A stretch of 60,628 nucleotides of DNA from CAVOJV01 sp963696325 (GTDB lineage Bacteria; Pseudomonadota; Gammaproteobacteria; Competibacterales; Competibacteraceae), in NCBI GenBank assembly GCA_963696325.1, contig CAVOJV010000043.1:1-60628 (forward strand), in the 5' to 3' direction. A program made the translations under genes and the position numbers. Under the pieces are notes generated by a model. It saw only the letters and a program-made list of their open reading frames with translations, was not told where the DNA came from and ran no database searches. Positions 1 to 8,971 of this stretch are shown here, one piece after another (position 1 is the first letter of the stretch; each line of letters starts with the position of its first letter).

Positions 1-4
1 AAAT

Positions 5-1754
5 GTAACTTCTCAATAACTCACGGCACGGCAGACTCCGCCAAAGCCCGTTCACGGACAATCTCCGGCAAGGGCGGGATCACCCCGTGCTGTCCAATCC
101 GGTCGGTCAGGTAGTCCCAGAACGAGATCCCCAGTTTTCGGCAGGTCTTTTTCAGGCTGGTAAAGTATCGCGACAGCGCGCCCCAGGTCGCTGCGCGTTC
201 CGCCGCTGATCTTGCGCCATTTGACATACCCGCGGATGTCGTTCTCGCTGCCATTGGTGTGCAGAGGGATGTCCGGGCGCTGTAGCACCAGGAGCAACGC
301 ATTTGTGGGCATGCAGGCGCTTGAGGGTCTGGTTCAGCGTCGCAAAGGCGGTCCGCGGAGTGAACAAGGCGTCGAAGCGCACCTCCAGACCCGTAACCGC
401 CTCTGGATTCGGCTGGCGTTGGTAGGCCTTGAGGTCGGCATAGAATCCCACATTTTCGCCGCGCACCCGTGCCAGATCCTGACGATGGCTGATCATTGAG
501 CGGGATGAGCTTGTGAACCAAGGCGTTCGGCGTGAACCCAGCACAAGGCATGGCTGTAGAATCGCAAACTGTCCGGCACCATCGCTGACGATGGCCAAGT
601 CGTGTGGAAAGTCCCTTGCTTCCAGCAAGCCGCCGAGCAAGGCCGCCTTCGGTGGCGATGCGGCGATGGCGCTCGGTGGCGATGCCGAGGGTGATCGAGG
701 TGTTTCTCCCAGGCCTCTGCCGTCGCGAGTTCCCTGCCGTCGGATGGCGCTTTCTAGGCGCTTGCAACGGGCGCCTTGGGGCAGCCCCTGCTCGCGCGCA
801 ATACTCGAGCGCCTCTCCATAGTGATGCAATAGCTGGGCGTTCCCCGGCTTGCAGGAGCTGGAGAAAATTGATCCGGCTCTTACTCTCGGTGCTGCAAAA
901 CCAGGCGAAGAGGTCGTTCCCAATCGGGGTGACGTAGCCGTTCTTGCCCTTGATGCGGCGCCCCCGAATCATCGACCGTGATGAAGGAGCGACCGCCAAA
1001 GCCAACCTGCAAGAAGCCCATCCTTCTCCGCAAAGAACGGTTCGTTGTGGTCGCTGAGGAGGGCATCGATCTGCCCCACGGAGAGGTCGATGCCCCATTC
1101 GAGCAGTTGCTCGCGCAATAACGGCTGGGTGACGTGGCAATGATGGTGCTGGTAGAGCAGATAGGCCCGCAAGCCCGGACCGAAGTGCCCGCCATGAAGC
1201 GTCGGGCGGCAGTTCCCCGCACAACCATTCCCCCTCCGGGGTCTGCCAGACCTCCAGACGATAGCGGATGTTGTGGGGCTGGATCTTGGAGTTCTTGAAC
1301 CATGAAGTCACGATATCCCTTTGAAGCGCGAGTCCGGCGGCAGCGGTTGGCTCGGCGGGATCGGGCAATCCTCGTGGATGCTCAACTGCGCCGTCTTATG
1401 CCGCTTGGCCGAACCCGCTCGCTTGCCGCTGGCCTCGTCCGAGGCCTCGGTCTTTGCCTCCGGATCGCGCTGACCTTCCATCCCGCTGGGCTTGAACGTC
1501 GGCTTCGCCTTCTCGCCCTTGAGCACCGCAATCTCATCGCGCAACTGTTGGATGGTTTCCGCCTGCCGGTGGGTTTCCTCAGCCAACCGTTCGATCAGCG
1601 CCACCAATTGCTCGACCACCGGGGTGCGTTCCGCGTCGGGGATGTCGGGTAGTTGGATCGGGGTGGGCATGTCGAGGAACGATTCTGAGGTGAGGATTGA
1701 TACACTTTAACAGGTATCGTCGGTGATGGCTGCCATGACTTATTGAGAAGTTAC
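5..1754 (-). mobile_element. IS66-family insertion sequence, decayed
   Basis: The two ends are inverted repeats of about 24 bp (gtaacttctcaataa at 5-19 against its complement ending at 1754, then further matches with two mismatches). The 8 bases after the right end (tacaaaat, 1755-1762) end in aaat, which is also all that is visible left of the element (1-4). This agrees with the 8-bp target duplication usual for IS66, though half of it lies outside the window. The only gene inside is a transposase in pieces. No TnpA or TnpB companions are present, as in the single-ORF ISBst12-like subgroup. The element has inserted beside a gene-cassette cluster. Confidence 0.85.
21..1670 (-). pseudogene. 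IS66-type transposase (TnpC-like), multiply frameshifted
   Basis: The reading frame starts at 1670 with a coiled-coil N-terminus (LPDIPDAERTPVVEQL, then LAEETHRQAETIQQLRDE), which is typical of IS66 TnpC. It then breaks several times. Later pieces in other frames read IRYRLEVWQTPEGEWLCGEL, KGKNGYVTPIGNDLFAWF, HTNGSENDIRGYVKWRKISG and LKKTCRKLGISFWDYLTDR. The N-x-x-E-N-x-I-R block and the C-terminal FWDYLTDR match the catalytic and C-terminal parts of the family. At least four shifts separate these pieces, so no functional enzyme is expected from the sequence as given. Whether all shifts are real or some are read errors cannot be decided here. Confidence 0.85.
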
Positions 1755-1762
1755 TACAAAAT
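1755..1762. repeat. Right copy of the IS66 target-site duplication
   Basis: The octamer tacaaaat directly follows the right inverted repeat. Its last four bases equal window positions 1-4, directly before the left inverted repeat. The first half of the left copy is outside the window, so the duplication is only half verified. Confidence 0.6.
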
Positions 1763-1799
1763 TACCCTGCAAGGAGAATCGATGCGAAAAAAGCTAAAT

Positions 1800-1920
1800 A
1801 AAGATTGACCCCTAGGTAAGATAAGCGCTCATAATTAACTACCGCGTCGCTACGCTCCGCCGGGTGGCAGGAATCATTAAACTAGGTGGCAGCTTTCAAT
1901 TAAATTAGCCGGCAGAAATC
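1800..1920. mobile_element. Possible remnant of an IS21-like element end
   Basis: The non-coding stretch between the IS66 end and the first attC-like site contains three spaced copies of (g)gtggcag or ccggcag, each followed by AT-rich sequence (ggtggcaggaatcatt, ggtggcagctttcaatt, agccggcagaaatc). Multiple short end repeats of this type are a hallmark of IS21-family termini. No istA or istB coding sequence is attached, so this would be a leftover end only. The similarity was judged by eye. Confidence 0.35.
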
Positions 1921-1936
1921 GCTGAAATACGCACAA

Positions 1937-2017
1937 GTGCATCAACTGCGCTCCCTTCGGTCGCCCGACTCGCAAAAGCCGCCGGCTTTTGCTCGCGTGT
2001 TATGCACCGCGTTATGC
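1937..2017 (+). other. attC-like recombination site (upstream edge of cassette cluster)
   Basis: The left part gtgcatcaactgcgctc pairs imperfectly with the right part gctcgcgtgttatgcac. A central palindrome, gcaaaagccgccggcttttgc without its last base, lies between them. The right end carries gttatgc twice (1999-2005 and 2011-2017), close to the integron core GTTRRRY. It lies 30 nt before the helicase start, where the attC of a preceding cassette would be. It is less canonical than the site at 5418-5524. Confidence 0.5.
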
Positions 2018-2046
2018 ATAAAAGCGAGTTTTGAGGACTTTAGAGA

Positions 2047-4711
2047 GTGATCTCAAAAAAACGGGAGCTATATGAGATGATTTATTGGAGGTGTTCAAGC
2101 GATGGACTTGTGCGTCTTCCATTAGGAAAAACCATAACAAACGTAACCGATAAAGAGTTGTATGAACTGATAGAACCTCACATCAGCACTCATGGTCATG
2201 AACTCTACGAAGCAATTAGGCGTAAAAATGAATGTATATCCATAATACGCCGAAATCTTGAAGAGGATTATCTTAGCACTGATAAATTGTATAGCTCTCA
2301 GTATTCTGATATACTCCCATCAAAAGAGTATGAAAAAGAAAAACTAGACTTTGTTCAATCTTGGGTGGGAAGGAACACTGAAGTAAAGCTTGATATAGAC
2401 CAAGTTCGAGTTGTATCCAAACATGGCACAAACATCCAAGTCATAGCTCGTGCGGGCAGCGGAAAAACCACAACACTTGTAAACCGTGCTATCTTCCTGC
2501 AAAGACACTGCCATATATCGCCCAATCAACTAATCCTGCTTGCATTTAATCGGAAAGCAGCAGAAGAAATAAAAGAGCGGCTTGAGAAATATTTCCGGGA
2601 TAGCATTCCCCATGTGATGACATTTCACGCATTAGCCTATGCAATTGTTCATCCAGAAGAATCACTTCTATATGATGACCCTTCTAGCAATTCCCAAGCA
2701 AAGAGTCGATCACTCCAGTCAGTTATCGATGATTTTCTGCGTGATCCGAAATTCAAAGATAAAATTCGTGCTTTGATGCTTGAGCATTTCCGCACCGACT
2801 GGGAAAGGATCGTTTCGGGTGGGTATGATCGAGAAAAAGGCGAACTTATTGAATATCGTAGGTCATTACCAAATGTCAGCCTTCGTGGCGAATATTTAAA
2901 ATCCTATGGAGAGAAGCTAATAGCAGATTTCTTGTTTGAACATGATATTCCATATATATACGAGAGAAATTATTGGTGGAATGGCGTTAACTATCGGCCC
3001 GATTTTACAGTATTTCTTTCTGCGGAAAGCGGACTTATTGTTGAATACTTTGGGTTGTTTGGCGATTCTGACTACGATGAATTAACAGAAGAAAAAAGAA
3101 AATACTGGCAGCAAAATCACTCATGGAAACTTTTAGAAATTATCCCAAGAGATATTTCCGTAGAGCGAGAGCAGTTTTTCTCCTTTTTCAAGCAATTGCT
3201 TGAAGCAAATAGAGTTAAATGTACACATCTTACTGAAGATGAAATATGGAACAGGATCAAAAATAGAGCAATAGATAGGTTTACCGGGACAGTTGTTGGT
3301 TTCATCCAGCGGTGTAGAAAAATTTCTCTCACTCCAGATCAACTGTATAACCTTATACATTCAAGGAATGATTTGTCTTCTGTTGAGGAGCAGTTCCTGG
3401 AAATTTCACAATACCTTTATAGCGCATACCTTGAACGGTTGAGAGCAACCGGAGAAGAAGACTTTGACGGCTTAATGCAGAGAGCTGCCAGTAGCATACG
3501 GGAAGGACAAACAATATTTGAGAGAAAATCAGGGAAAGGAGATTTAAGGGATATTCGTTATATGTTTATTGATGAGTATCAGGATTTCTCTGATTTATTT
3601 CTCAAGCTTATCGAAGCTATACGGTCACAAAACAATCAGATCGAATTTTTCTGTGTAGGAGATGACTGGCAGGCCATTAATGGGTTTGCTGGATCTGATT
3701 TGCAATTCTATGAAAATTTCCAACAATACTTTTCCCCTTCTTGTGAGCTATACATAGCTACAAATTATCGATCATCTAAAGCAATTGTGGCGCTTGGTAA
3801 TGCTCTAATGGAGGGGCTTGGTAAGCCTGCTGAGCCGTATAAGCCAGATAACGGAACAATTCTGTTAGGTAACCTTGAGGATTTCACCCCATCTGATAGA
3901 GAAAAGGAGCGACACAATGGTGATGAAATCACACCTGCAGTATTGAGGCTTGTGTCGATATTGTTAGCTACCGATAAAAATGTAGTTCTACTGTCTAGAA
4001 AAAACACATTACCGTGGTACGTGAATTATGATGCTGTTCAATCTCGCAAGAAAAAATGGGCTTGGCGCCTATTGTGATCTTGTACGCTCATATTTCCCTG
4101 AAGAATTGAGGGATAGAATTTCAACGTCTACGGCTCATAAATATAAGGGGCTTCAGAATGATGCGGTAATCGTAGTTGATGCTGTTCTTCGAAGCTTTCC
4201 GCTTATTCATCCTGATTGGATTTTTACACGAGTTCTTGGAGACGACATTGAAAAAATTATTTCAGAGGAAAGGCGGCTATTCTATGTTGCGCTTACCCGC
4301 GCAGTAGACACCTTAATTATCTTGACTGAACAGCAAAATATTTCGCCGTTCCTTCAGGAAATAATATCCCGGCAAGCACTTCAAACTATCGTTTGGGATA
4401 CATTTCCTCCAGTCAAAGATGAAAATAGCCGCCTGACTATTCGAGTAGGAAATCTAAACCAGTACAACAACGGCGCTACCTACGCTATAAAAGATCAATT
4501 GAAGGCGAGTGGTTATCGATGGGATTCGAGGAATAAGGTTTGGCAAAAAAGTTTCTTAGAAGAAGGATTCTCGCTTGAAAACCTGCAAAAATCCATCTGG
4601 TCACCGTTAGCTAATGAGATACGTGTTCGTATCGTAGATGACCATGAATCAGTGCTTGATGAATACGCAATTCATTCTGGGCAGTGGAGTTTACTGAGAC
4701 AAAATGCATAA
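2047..4711 (+). pseudogene. UvrD/HelD-like superfamily 1 helicase with nuclease-like insert, one frameshift
   Basis: About 887 aa once the shift is removed. Helicase motifs in order: Walker A VIARAGSGKTTTLVNR (near residue 132), AFNRKAAEEIKERL (Ia), MFIDEYQDFSD (II), FFCVGDDWQAINGFAGSD (III), NYRSSKAIVALGNAL (IV), STAHKYKGLQNDAVIV (V) and RRLFYVALTRAVDTLI (VI). Between Ia and II sits a segment with NYRPDFTVFL and IVEYFGLFGD, resembling the PD-(D/E)xK-like insert of helicase IV relatives. After motif VI a block with LKASGYRWDSRNKVWQ resembles small DUF5710-type domains. The frame breaks at a run of six A near 4050-4056; dropping one A restores it. The stop codon lies inside the downstream attC. 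The gene is clearly richer in AT than the rest of the window, which suggests transfer. The start GTG or ATG is not certain; ATG at 2077 is an alternative. Confidence 0.85.
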
Positions 4712-4792
4712 CAAGGCGCTGCACACGGACAAAATGAAGCTGCGTCGCTTCGCTATGCAGCTTCATTTTGCCGGTCAGCTTGGTCGTTACGC
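4706..4792 (+). other. attC site of the helicase cassette
   Basis: Left core gcataac (4706-4712) and right core gttacgc (4786-4792) are complementary at six of seven positions. Between them are imperfect inverted arms (caaggcgctgcac against gtcagcttg) and a long hairpin (aaaatgaagctgc with gcagcttcatttt). The helicase stop codon is inside the left core, as is common for integron cassettes. The right core departs from GTTRRRY at one position. Confidence 0.65.
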
Positions 4793-4805
4793 CAATTAAA
4801 CTACC

Positions 4806-5411
4806 ATGCTAGACTTTGCCCACAAATACCTCACCGACCGCATTCAGACATACAGCAAGGATATAGTAATATGCCTCACACCCGATGCTGAGGGCAGACA
4901 TGCATACTTTCCGGCCCTACTGGCGAGCCTATCCTTCCTTGACCTCTTCTCCTGCCTCAAAGCTGGAGACCTTGAACCGAAGGGCATGCAACACGTCCTC
5001 GAATATTCCAGGTCACATTTGCCCCAACCAGCCTATGATGACTTTCATATGACCTTGCTCTGGCATATGTTCCGCCACAAAACAGTGCATACATCCCAAC
5101 CCTACGGCACCTTCGACACATATGCCAGACAGGGCACCCTGCGTCAGAAGCCCAGGATGAAGATAACCTGGCAAGTTAGCGAAGAAATGAACAAGCCCGC
5201 TCTGTCGCTCCAGTCGGAATCCGGCACCCTACCAAACAGAGCGCCTTGGCCTACTCCTCACACGCACAGACTCACAATTCATCTGCCTCAACTACAGCAT
5301 GACCTTATCAGGTCTGTAAATGGACCCAACGGCTACCTTGATGAACTCAAAGGAGACACCAATGCCCTAGATCGGTTCACTCGGTGCATGGAAGATATAT
5401 TTCCAAAATGA
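4806..5411 (+). CDS. Hypothetical cassette-borne protein (201 aa)
   Basis: I do not recognise this protein. It begins 14 nt after the helicase attC and ends 7 nt before the next attC, exactly the place of a one-gene integron cassette. The product looks soluble, with no signal peptide or membrane segment. The N-terminal half is hydrophobic-aromatic (FPALLASLSFLDLFSCLKA, then FHMTLLWHMFRHKTVHTSQP), with several His residues. The C-terminal half is polar (THRLTIHLPQLQHDLIRSV). No toxin, enzyme or DNA-binding motif is evident. The intact frame filling the space between two attC sites is the main evidence that it is a real gene. Confidence 0.7.
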   Translation: MLDFAHKYLTDRIQTYSKDIVICLTPDAEGRHAYFPALLASLSFLDLFSCLKAGDLEPKGMQHVLEYSRSHLPQPAYDDFHMTLLWHMFRHKTVHTSQPYGTFDTYARQGTLRQKPRMKITWQVSEEMNKPALSLQSESGTLPNRAPWPTPHTHRLTIHLPQLQHDLIRSVNGPNGYLDELKGDTNALDRFTRCMEDIFPK

Positions 5412-5417
5412 TCGAGG

Positions 5418-5524
5418 GCATAACAATTGAATACAGGCGACCCAAAACCGCGGCCCGAACTCACGGTTTTATTCAAGGTTCGGTGCAAGCGCGGCTTTGG
5501 GTCGCCTGATTCATGTCGTTAGGC
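5418..5524 (+). other. attC site, canonical form (107 bp)
   Basis: Left core gcataac (5418-5424) and right core gttaggc (5518-5524, fits GTTRRRY) bound an imperfect palindrome. Left arm caggcgacccaaaaccgcg pairs with right arm gcggctttgggtcgcctg, and aattgaata pairs with ttcatg. Unpaired bases on one arm and a short central spacer are as expected for the single-strand recombination substrate. This is the best attC in the window. Confidence 0.85.
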
Positions 5525-5525
5525 A

Positions 5526-5660
5526 TTAAAAATCAGTATCGGGAGAAGTGAGCGGCAGATACTCTTCCTGCGCAAACAGGGAAACCTGTCGCTCATCAAT
5601 CCCCGGCGTGGAGGTGACACCCACGTCGTTAGTGGGCCAATACTCTGGTTTCGCTCTCAT
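5526..5660 (-). CDS. Short ORF abutting the attC, possibly a truncated gene end
   Basis: A 44-aa frame on the minus strand (MRAKPEYWPTNDVGV at the start, SLFAQEEYLPLTSPDTDF at the end), with a stop at 5526-5528, only 2 nt from the attC core. Its composition is protein-like (acidic, few rare residues). The frame stays open upstream without an ATG for another 90 nt, so it may be the tail of a larger, disrupted gene. No family recognised. It runs against the cassette direction, so it may be chromosomal sequence at the insertion point or a reversed cassette ORF. Confidence 0.35.
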   Translation of the reverse strand: MRAKPEYWPTNDVGVTSTPGIDERQVSLFAQEEYLPLTSPDTDF

Positions 5661-6241
5661 GTTTGCGCATGAACACAGCCTTTCCAGTGTAGTAACCCCA
5701 AAGAACGGCCACGGTGAAACGTAGTATCAGTAGAGTGGGCCATGCCCACCCTTCTATGAGCCCAGCCTTGTCAAGCCCTGGATTCAAGTTTTTTCCCTGA
5801 TTTTTATTGCTTGTCTGACTCGGGACAAGTTGTGTTTTATTCGGGCACGGTAGTTTCCTCTTGATGCCCCCTGTGCGGCGCTTCCCCATACCCACTATCC
5901 AGTCCTTCAAGGAAACAACCTTGCCTGCCTTACGACCCAATAAGCCGCCCGATTCGATCCGGTTGCTGAAGTAATGTAGCGCCGCGCGCCGTCACCTTCT
6001 ATCCGTGCAGGACTGGGTCCGCACCTGAACCCGCATGCTCTCGCTCGGGTGTTGCAACCGATAGGTGACCGCGCCCCTTCTACAAAAACGACGCTGAGAA
6101 CATCAGGGTGGGCATCGGGCGCGGTCGGAATCGAATTCGTTGATCTTGGCTCCTGGAGTCTTCGGCTGGCCCGGTCGGCCTGGTCGGCGGACGGGGCCGG
6201 GTTCGCAACGCCTGGGGGTTTGCTGCTGCCGTAAAGCCCCT
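5661..6241. other. Stretch without a confident gene; probable non-coding end of the IS110 element
   Basis: A minus frame at 5629-5940 (103 aa, TTG start) has one possible membrane segment (WPTLLILRFTVAVLWGYY) but no recognisable family, and I do not trust it. From about 5940 to 6241 the base composition becomes GC-rich like the neighbouring IS110 transposase. This stretch is likely its downstream non-coding part. IS110-family elements keep long non-coding ends that can encode the bridge RNA. Confidence 0.4.
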
Positions 6242-7398
6242 TTAAGCCTTGGCCGCCGGTTTCAGCGTGGCCCCTTCCGGCACGACCCCAAAGGCGGCAT
6301 AACGCCACAAGGCAATCGCCAATCGCCGCGCCAGGGCGACGATGCCGATCCGCCGCATCCGTTTGCCGCCCCCGCCAAACCGCGTTTTGAACCACTGCGT
6401 CAGCGCCGAGCCGAGCTGGTAGCGCAGCCACAGCCAGGACAGTTCCACCCGCATCGACCGCGCCCGCCGGTTGCCCGCCTTACTAATGCCTTGCTCCCGT
6501 TCGTCCTGGCCGGAGCTGTAGGGCGTCGGCGTCAACCCCAACACCGCCCCCACTTCCCGCCGGTTGCGGAATTGCCGCCAACCGAAAATCTCACTGGCCA
6601 GCACCCAGGCCCCGACCAGGCCGATGCCGCACAACTGCATCAAGGCCCCGGCCACCGCCGCACTGCCGGCACTCTGCTCCTGCTTGGCCTTTTGGGCCAT
6701 GGCCTTTTCGACGGCGTGGAGCTGGGTTTCCAGCAGCGCCAGCCGCGCGATCTCCCGTTCCAGCCGCTCCCGCAATTGCAGCGCCAGTTCGCGCCGCTCC
6801 GCCACCCAGGTTTTCAAGCCGGCCGCGGTGTTGGGGATGTCACGGTAGCCCGGCGTGCACAGGACCGACTCGACCTGGTTGCGCAGGCGCCCGAGGTCAT
6901 GGAGGATGATCCCGCGCTCCCTCGGCAACCGCCTTTCGTCCTCGGCCTCCGGCGACGGCACCCGCACGACCCGCAACGCCTTGTGCTCGCCCCGCGCCTT
7001 GCGCTGCATCAGCTCCGCCAGCTTGTCACCATCGATTCCATCCGACTTCGCCTGCTTCCGCCGCCGCGAAACTTCGATACTCGCCGAATCAATCAGCCAG
7101 ACTTCGTGGCCCTCCTCGGTGAGCCGCCGATACGGGTAAAACCCGTCCCGGCCGGCCTCGTAGCAGAACACCACCGGGGTCTCGGGCGGCAGCTTGAAGC
7201 GCTCCCGGGCCTCCGCGACAGCCTTCTCCAGTTCCAGGAAATTCCCCGCCTCGACCGCCTTCACCCGCTTGCGGGTTCCGTCTTCCGGGGCCATCACCAG
7301 CCCCAGGTCTTCAAACTCATCTCCATCGCCACCAGCAGGCGGACTGCCACAGGCACAGAGGTGTTGGTATCATTCGTTTGCAGCATCTCGTTCGTCAT
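6242..7398 (-). pseudogene. IS110-family (DEDD) transposase, frameshifted near the N-terminus
   Basis: The main frame from 7297 reads the RuvC-like domain (VVFCYEAGRDGFYPYRRL with the catalytic E, then AKSDGIDGDKLAELM with the paired D residues). A Glu/Arg-rich coiled coil follows, and then the C-terminal Transposase_20 domain (LMQLCGIGLVGAWVLASEI, GLTPTPYSSGQ, ISKAGNRRARSMRVELSW). The N-terminal piece with the first acidic position (VAMEMSLKTWG) is in another frame from an ATG at 7398. One base appears to be missing near 7300-7310. Without it, translation could only begin at GTG 7297 and would lack the first catalytic residue. Intact length would be about 385 aa, somewhat longer than many members. 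Confidence 0.85.
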
Positions 7399-7611
7399 CG
7401 TCGTGGCCCTCGTAGTAAGAGTGTGGTTGTGAGCTTTCTCTTATAGACCAGGTCTAAGCCAGCGGGCTAGGTGCTGCATAGTTTCTACTACTGATTGATG
7501 CGGCGTACGAGACCTGCATATTTCCACGTCAGGGTTGCAATGCTACGTTTCTCCACGGCCAGGTGCGCGCTCAGCGCGAATGCGCTCATCCGTCAGCCGC
7601 CGTGCATTCCC

Positions 7612-7632
7612 TCCCCCTTACGAAGGGGGAGA
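7612..7632. repeat. REP-like palindrome
   Basis: tcccccttacgaagggggaga forms a near-perfect hairpin. A sister copy in inverted form lies at 9021-9047 beyond the IS4 element, and looser relatives occur at 16021-16052, 17390-17411 and 45640-45662. The pattern is of short GC-rich hairpins between genes. Confidence 0.6.
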
Positions 7633-7638
7633 CCAGGA
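7628..7638. repeat. Left 11-bp target duplication of the IS4 element
   Basis: ggagaccagga directly precedes the left terminal repeat and is repeated exactly at 8961-8971 after the right terminal repeat. Confidence 0.9.
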
Positions 7639-8960
7639 CTTACAGGTGTAGGTTTTTCCGGGGACGTTAGAAAAGGTTAAGCGAGACATGAGGTTGCGGT
7701 AAAATAGCCGATAAGGAATTCGCCTGGTGACCGGAGGAACCGTCATGTCGCGCTCACCCGAACTGTATCAATGGCGCACCGAAATTGCCAAGCACTTTCC
7801 CCATCTCAGCCAACCGATGGTGATGGGCTTAGCCTTGTGGAGTTTGGGCATGATCCTCGTGCGATCATGTAGTTTGACCGCGATCGCCGACTGGTGGTCG
7901 TGTCAGCTCGGCCAACCGTTCCAGACCGTGCGGGAACGGCTGCGCGATACCTACCGCGAAGCCGAGGCGAAAGCCGGCGAGCATCGGGCCGAACTCGACC
8001 TGAGTCCCTGTTGGACGCCGTGGCTGGCCTGGGTCTTGGAGGGGTGGTCCGGCACCACCCTGGCCCTCGCCCTCGACGCGACCACGCTCGGCCAACGCTT
8101 CGTGCTGTTGGTGATCAGCGTGGTGTACCGGGGCTGTGCGGTCCCGATCCTCTGGAAGGTGTTGCCCGCCGCCGTCAAACATGCCTGGAAGCCGGAGTGG
8201 CTAGCCTTGTTGCAGTCCGTGCCCGGCCAGGTGCCGCCGACCTGGACGGTGATCGTGCTCGCCGATCGGGGCTTGTATGCCAAGTGGTTGTTCGAGGGCA
8301 TCCAAGGCCTGGGTTGGCATCCCCTGCTGCGCGTCAACGCCGGGGGCACGTTCCGGCCCGCCGGCTGGGTTCACCGCTACCCGCTGACCCACTGGACGCC
8401 CACCGTGGGGCGCCGCTGGCAAGGGCGGGGCACCGCGTTTGCCGGGAAAAAAACTCGCCTGGACTGCACCTTGTTGGCCTAGTGGGGCGAAGGCCATCAG
8501 GACCCCTGGCTGATCCTCACCGACTTGCCACCCAATGCCGCCGATGCCTGTTGGTATGGGTTGAGAGCCTGGATCGAGCAAGGTTTCAAAAAGATCAAGG
8601 GAGGTGGGTGGCAATGGCAGTATACGCGAATGACGGACCCGGCCCGCGCCGAACGCCTCTGGTTAGCCATCGCCATCGCCACCGGGTGGTTGCTCGCCGT
8701 CGGGGGCGAGGCCGAAGCGGCCCTCCCGACCGCGACGTTTCCCGCCGTGCCCGGTTCGCCCCGCCAGCAAGGCCGACGCTGGCGGTTGGTGGGTATCTTC
8801 CGCCATGGCTGGTCGTTGATCGTGGCCGCGCTCTTCAATCATCAGCCGTTACCCCTCGGCCACGGTTGCCCAGAACCCTGGCCCGCCGTGCCCATCTTCC
8901 CTGATAGCTCACCATTACCAGGGTGTGCAGGTGAGACATCAAAAAACCTACACTTGTAAG
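7639..8960 (+). mobile_element. IS4-family insertion sequence, both ends intact
   Basis: The element is 1322 bp. The left end cttacaggtgtaggttttt and the inverted right end match at 18 of 19 positions. An exact 11-bp direct repeat flanks it, in the 9-12 bp range known for IS4. A single transposase gene fills it, and the gene's stop codon lies inside the right terminal repeat. The insertion lies next to a REP-like palindrome, and the duplicated bases are part of the sequence following that palindrome. Confidence 0.92.
7745..8959 (+). pseudogene. IS4-family DDE transposase interrupted by an in-frame amber codon
   Basis: The start ATG at 7745 has ggaggaac 6-13 nt before it. The first two catalytic Asp are in LALDATTLGQRF and VIVLADRGLYAKWLF. 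The third motif, Y-G-L-R-A-W-I-E then K, fits the IS4 signature Y-(2)-R-(3)-E-(6)-K. A TAG at 8480-8482 (between TLLA and WGEGHQDPW) splits the gene between the second Asp and the Glu. The frame is otherwise continuous for 404 codons. As written, the product lacks the catalytic Glu. A single substitution would restore it, so the inactivation is recent or is a read error. Confidence 0.9.
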
Positions 8961-8971
8961 GGAGACCAGGA
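8961..8971. repeat. Right 11-bp target duplication of the IS4 element
   Basis: Exact copy of 7628-7638, directly after the right terminal inverted repeat. Confidence 0.9.

Noticed and set aside
5629..5940. 103-aa minus-strand frame with one membrane-like segment
   Set aside because: TTG start without a ribosome site, no family likeness, and it overlaps the more protein-like short frame at 5526-5660.
1770..6240. Integron integrase near the attC sites
   Set aside because: No tyrosine-recombinase motifs in any frame on either side of the cluster within the window.
6140..7432. 430-aa plus-strand Pro/Arg/Gln-rich frame
   Set aside because: It is the antisense of the IS110 transposase and has the biased composition of a GC-rich shadow frame.
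8480..8482. Amber codon as a recoding signal in the IS4 transposase
   Set aside because: IS4 elements normally have one uninterrupted frame, and there is no pseudoknot or other recoding signal visible; simple mutation or a read error is more likely.
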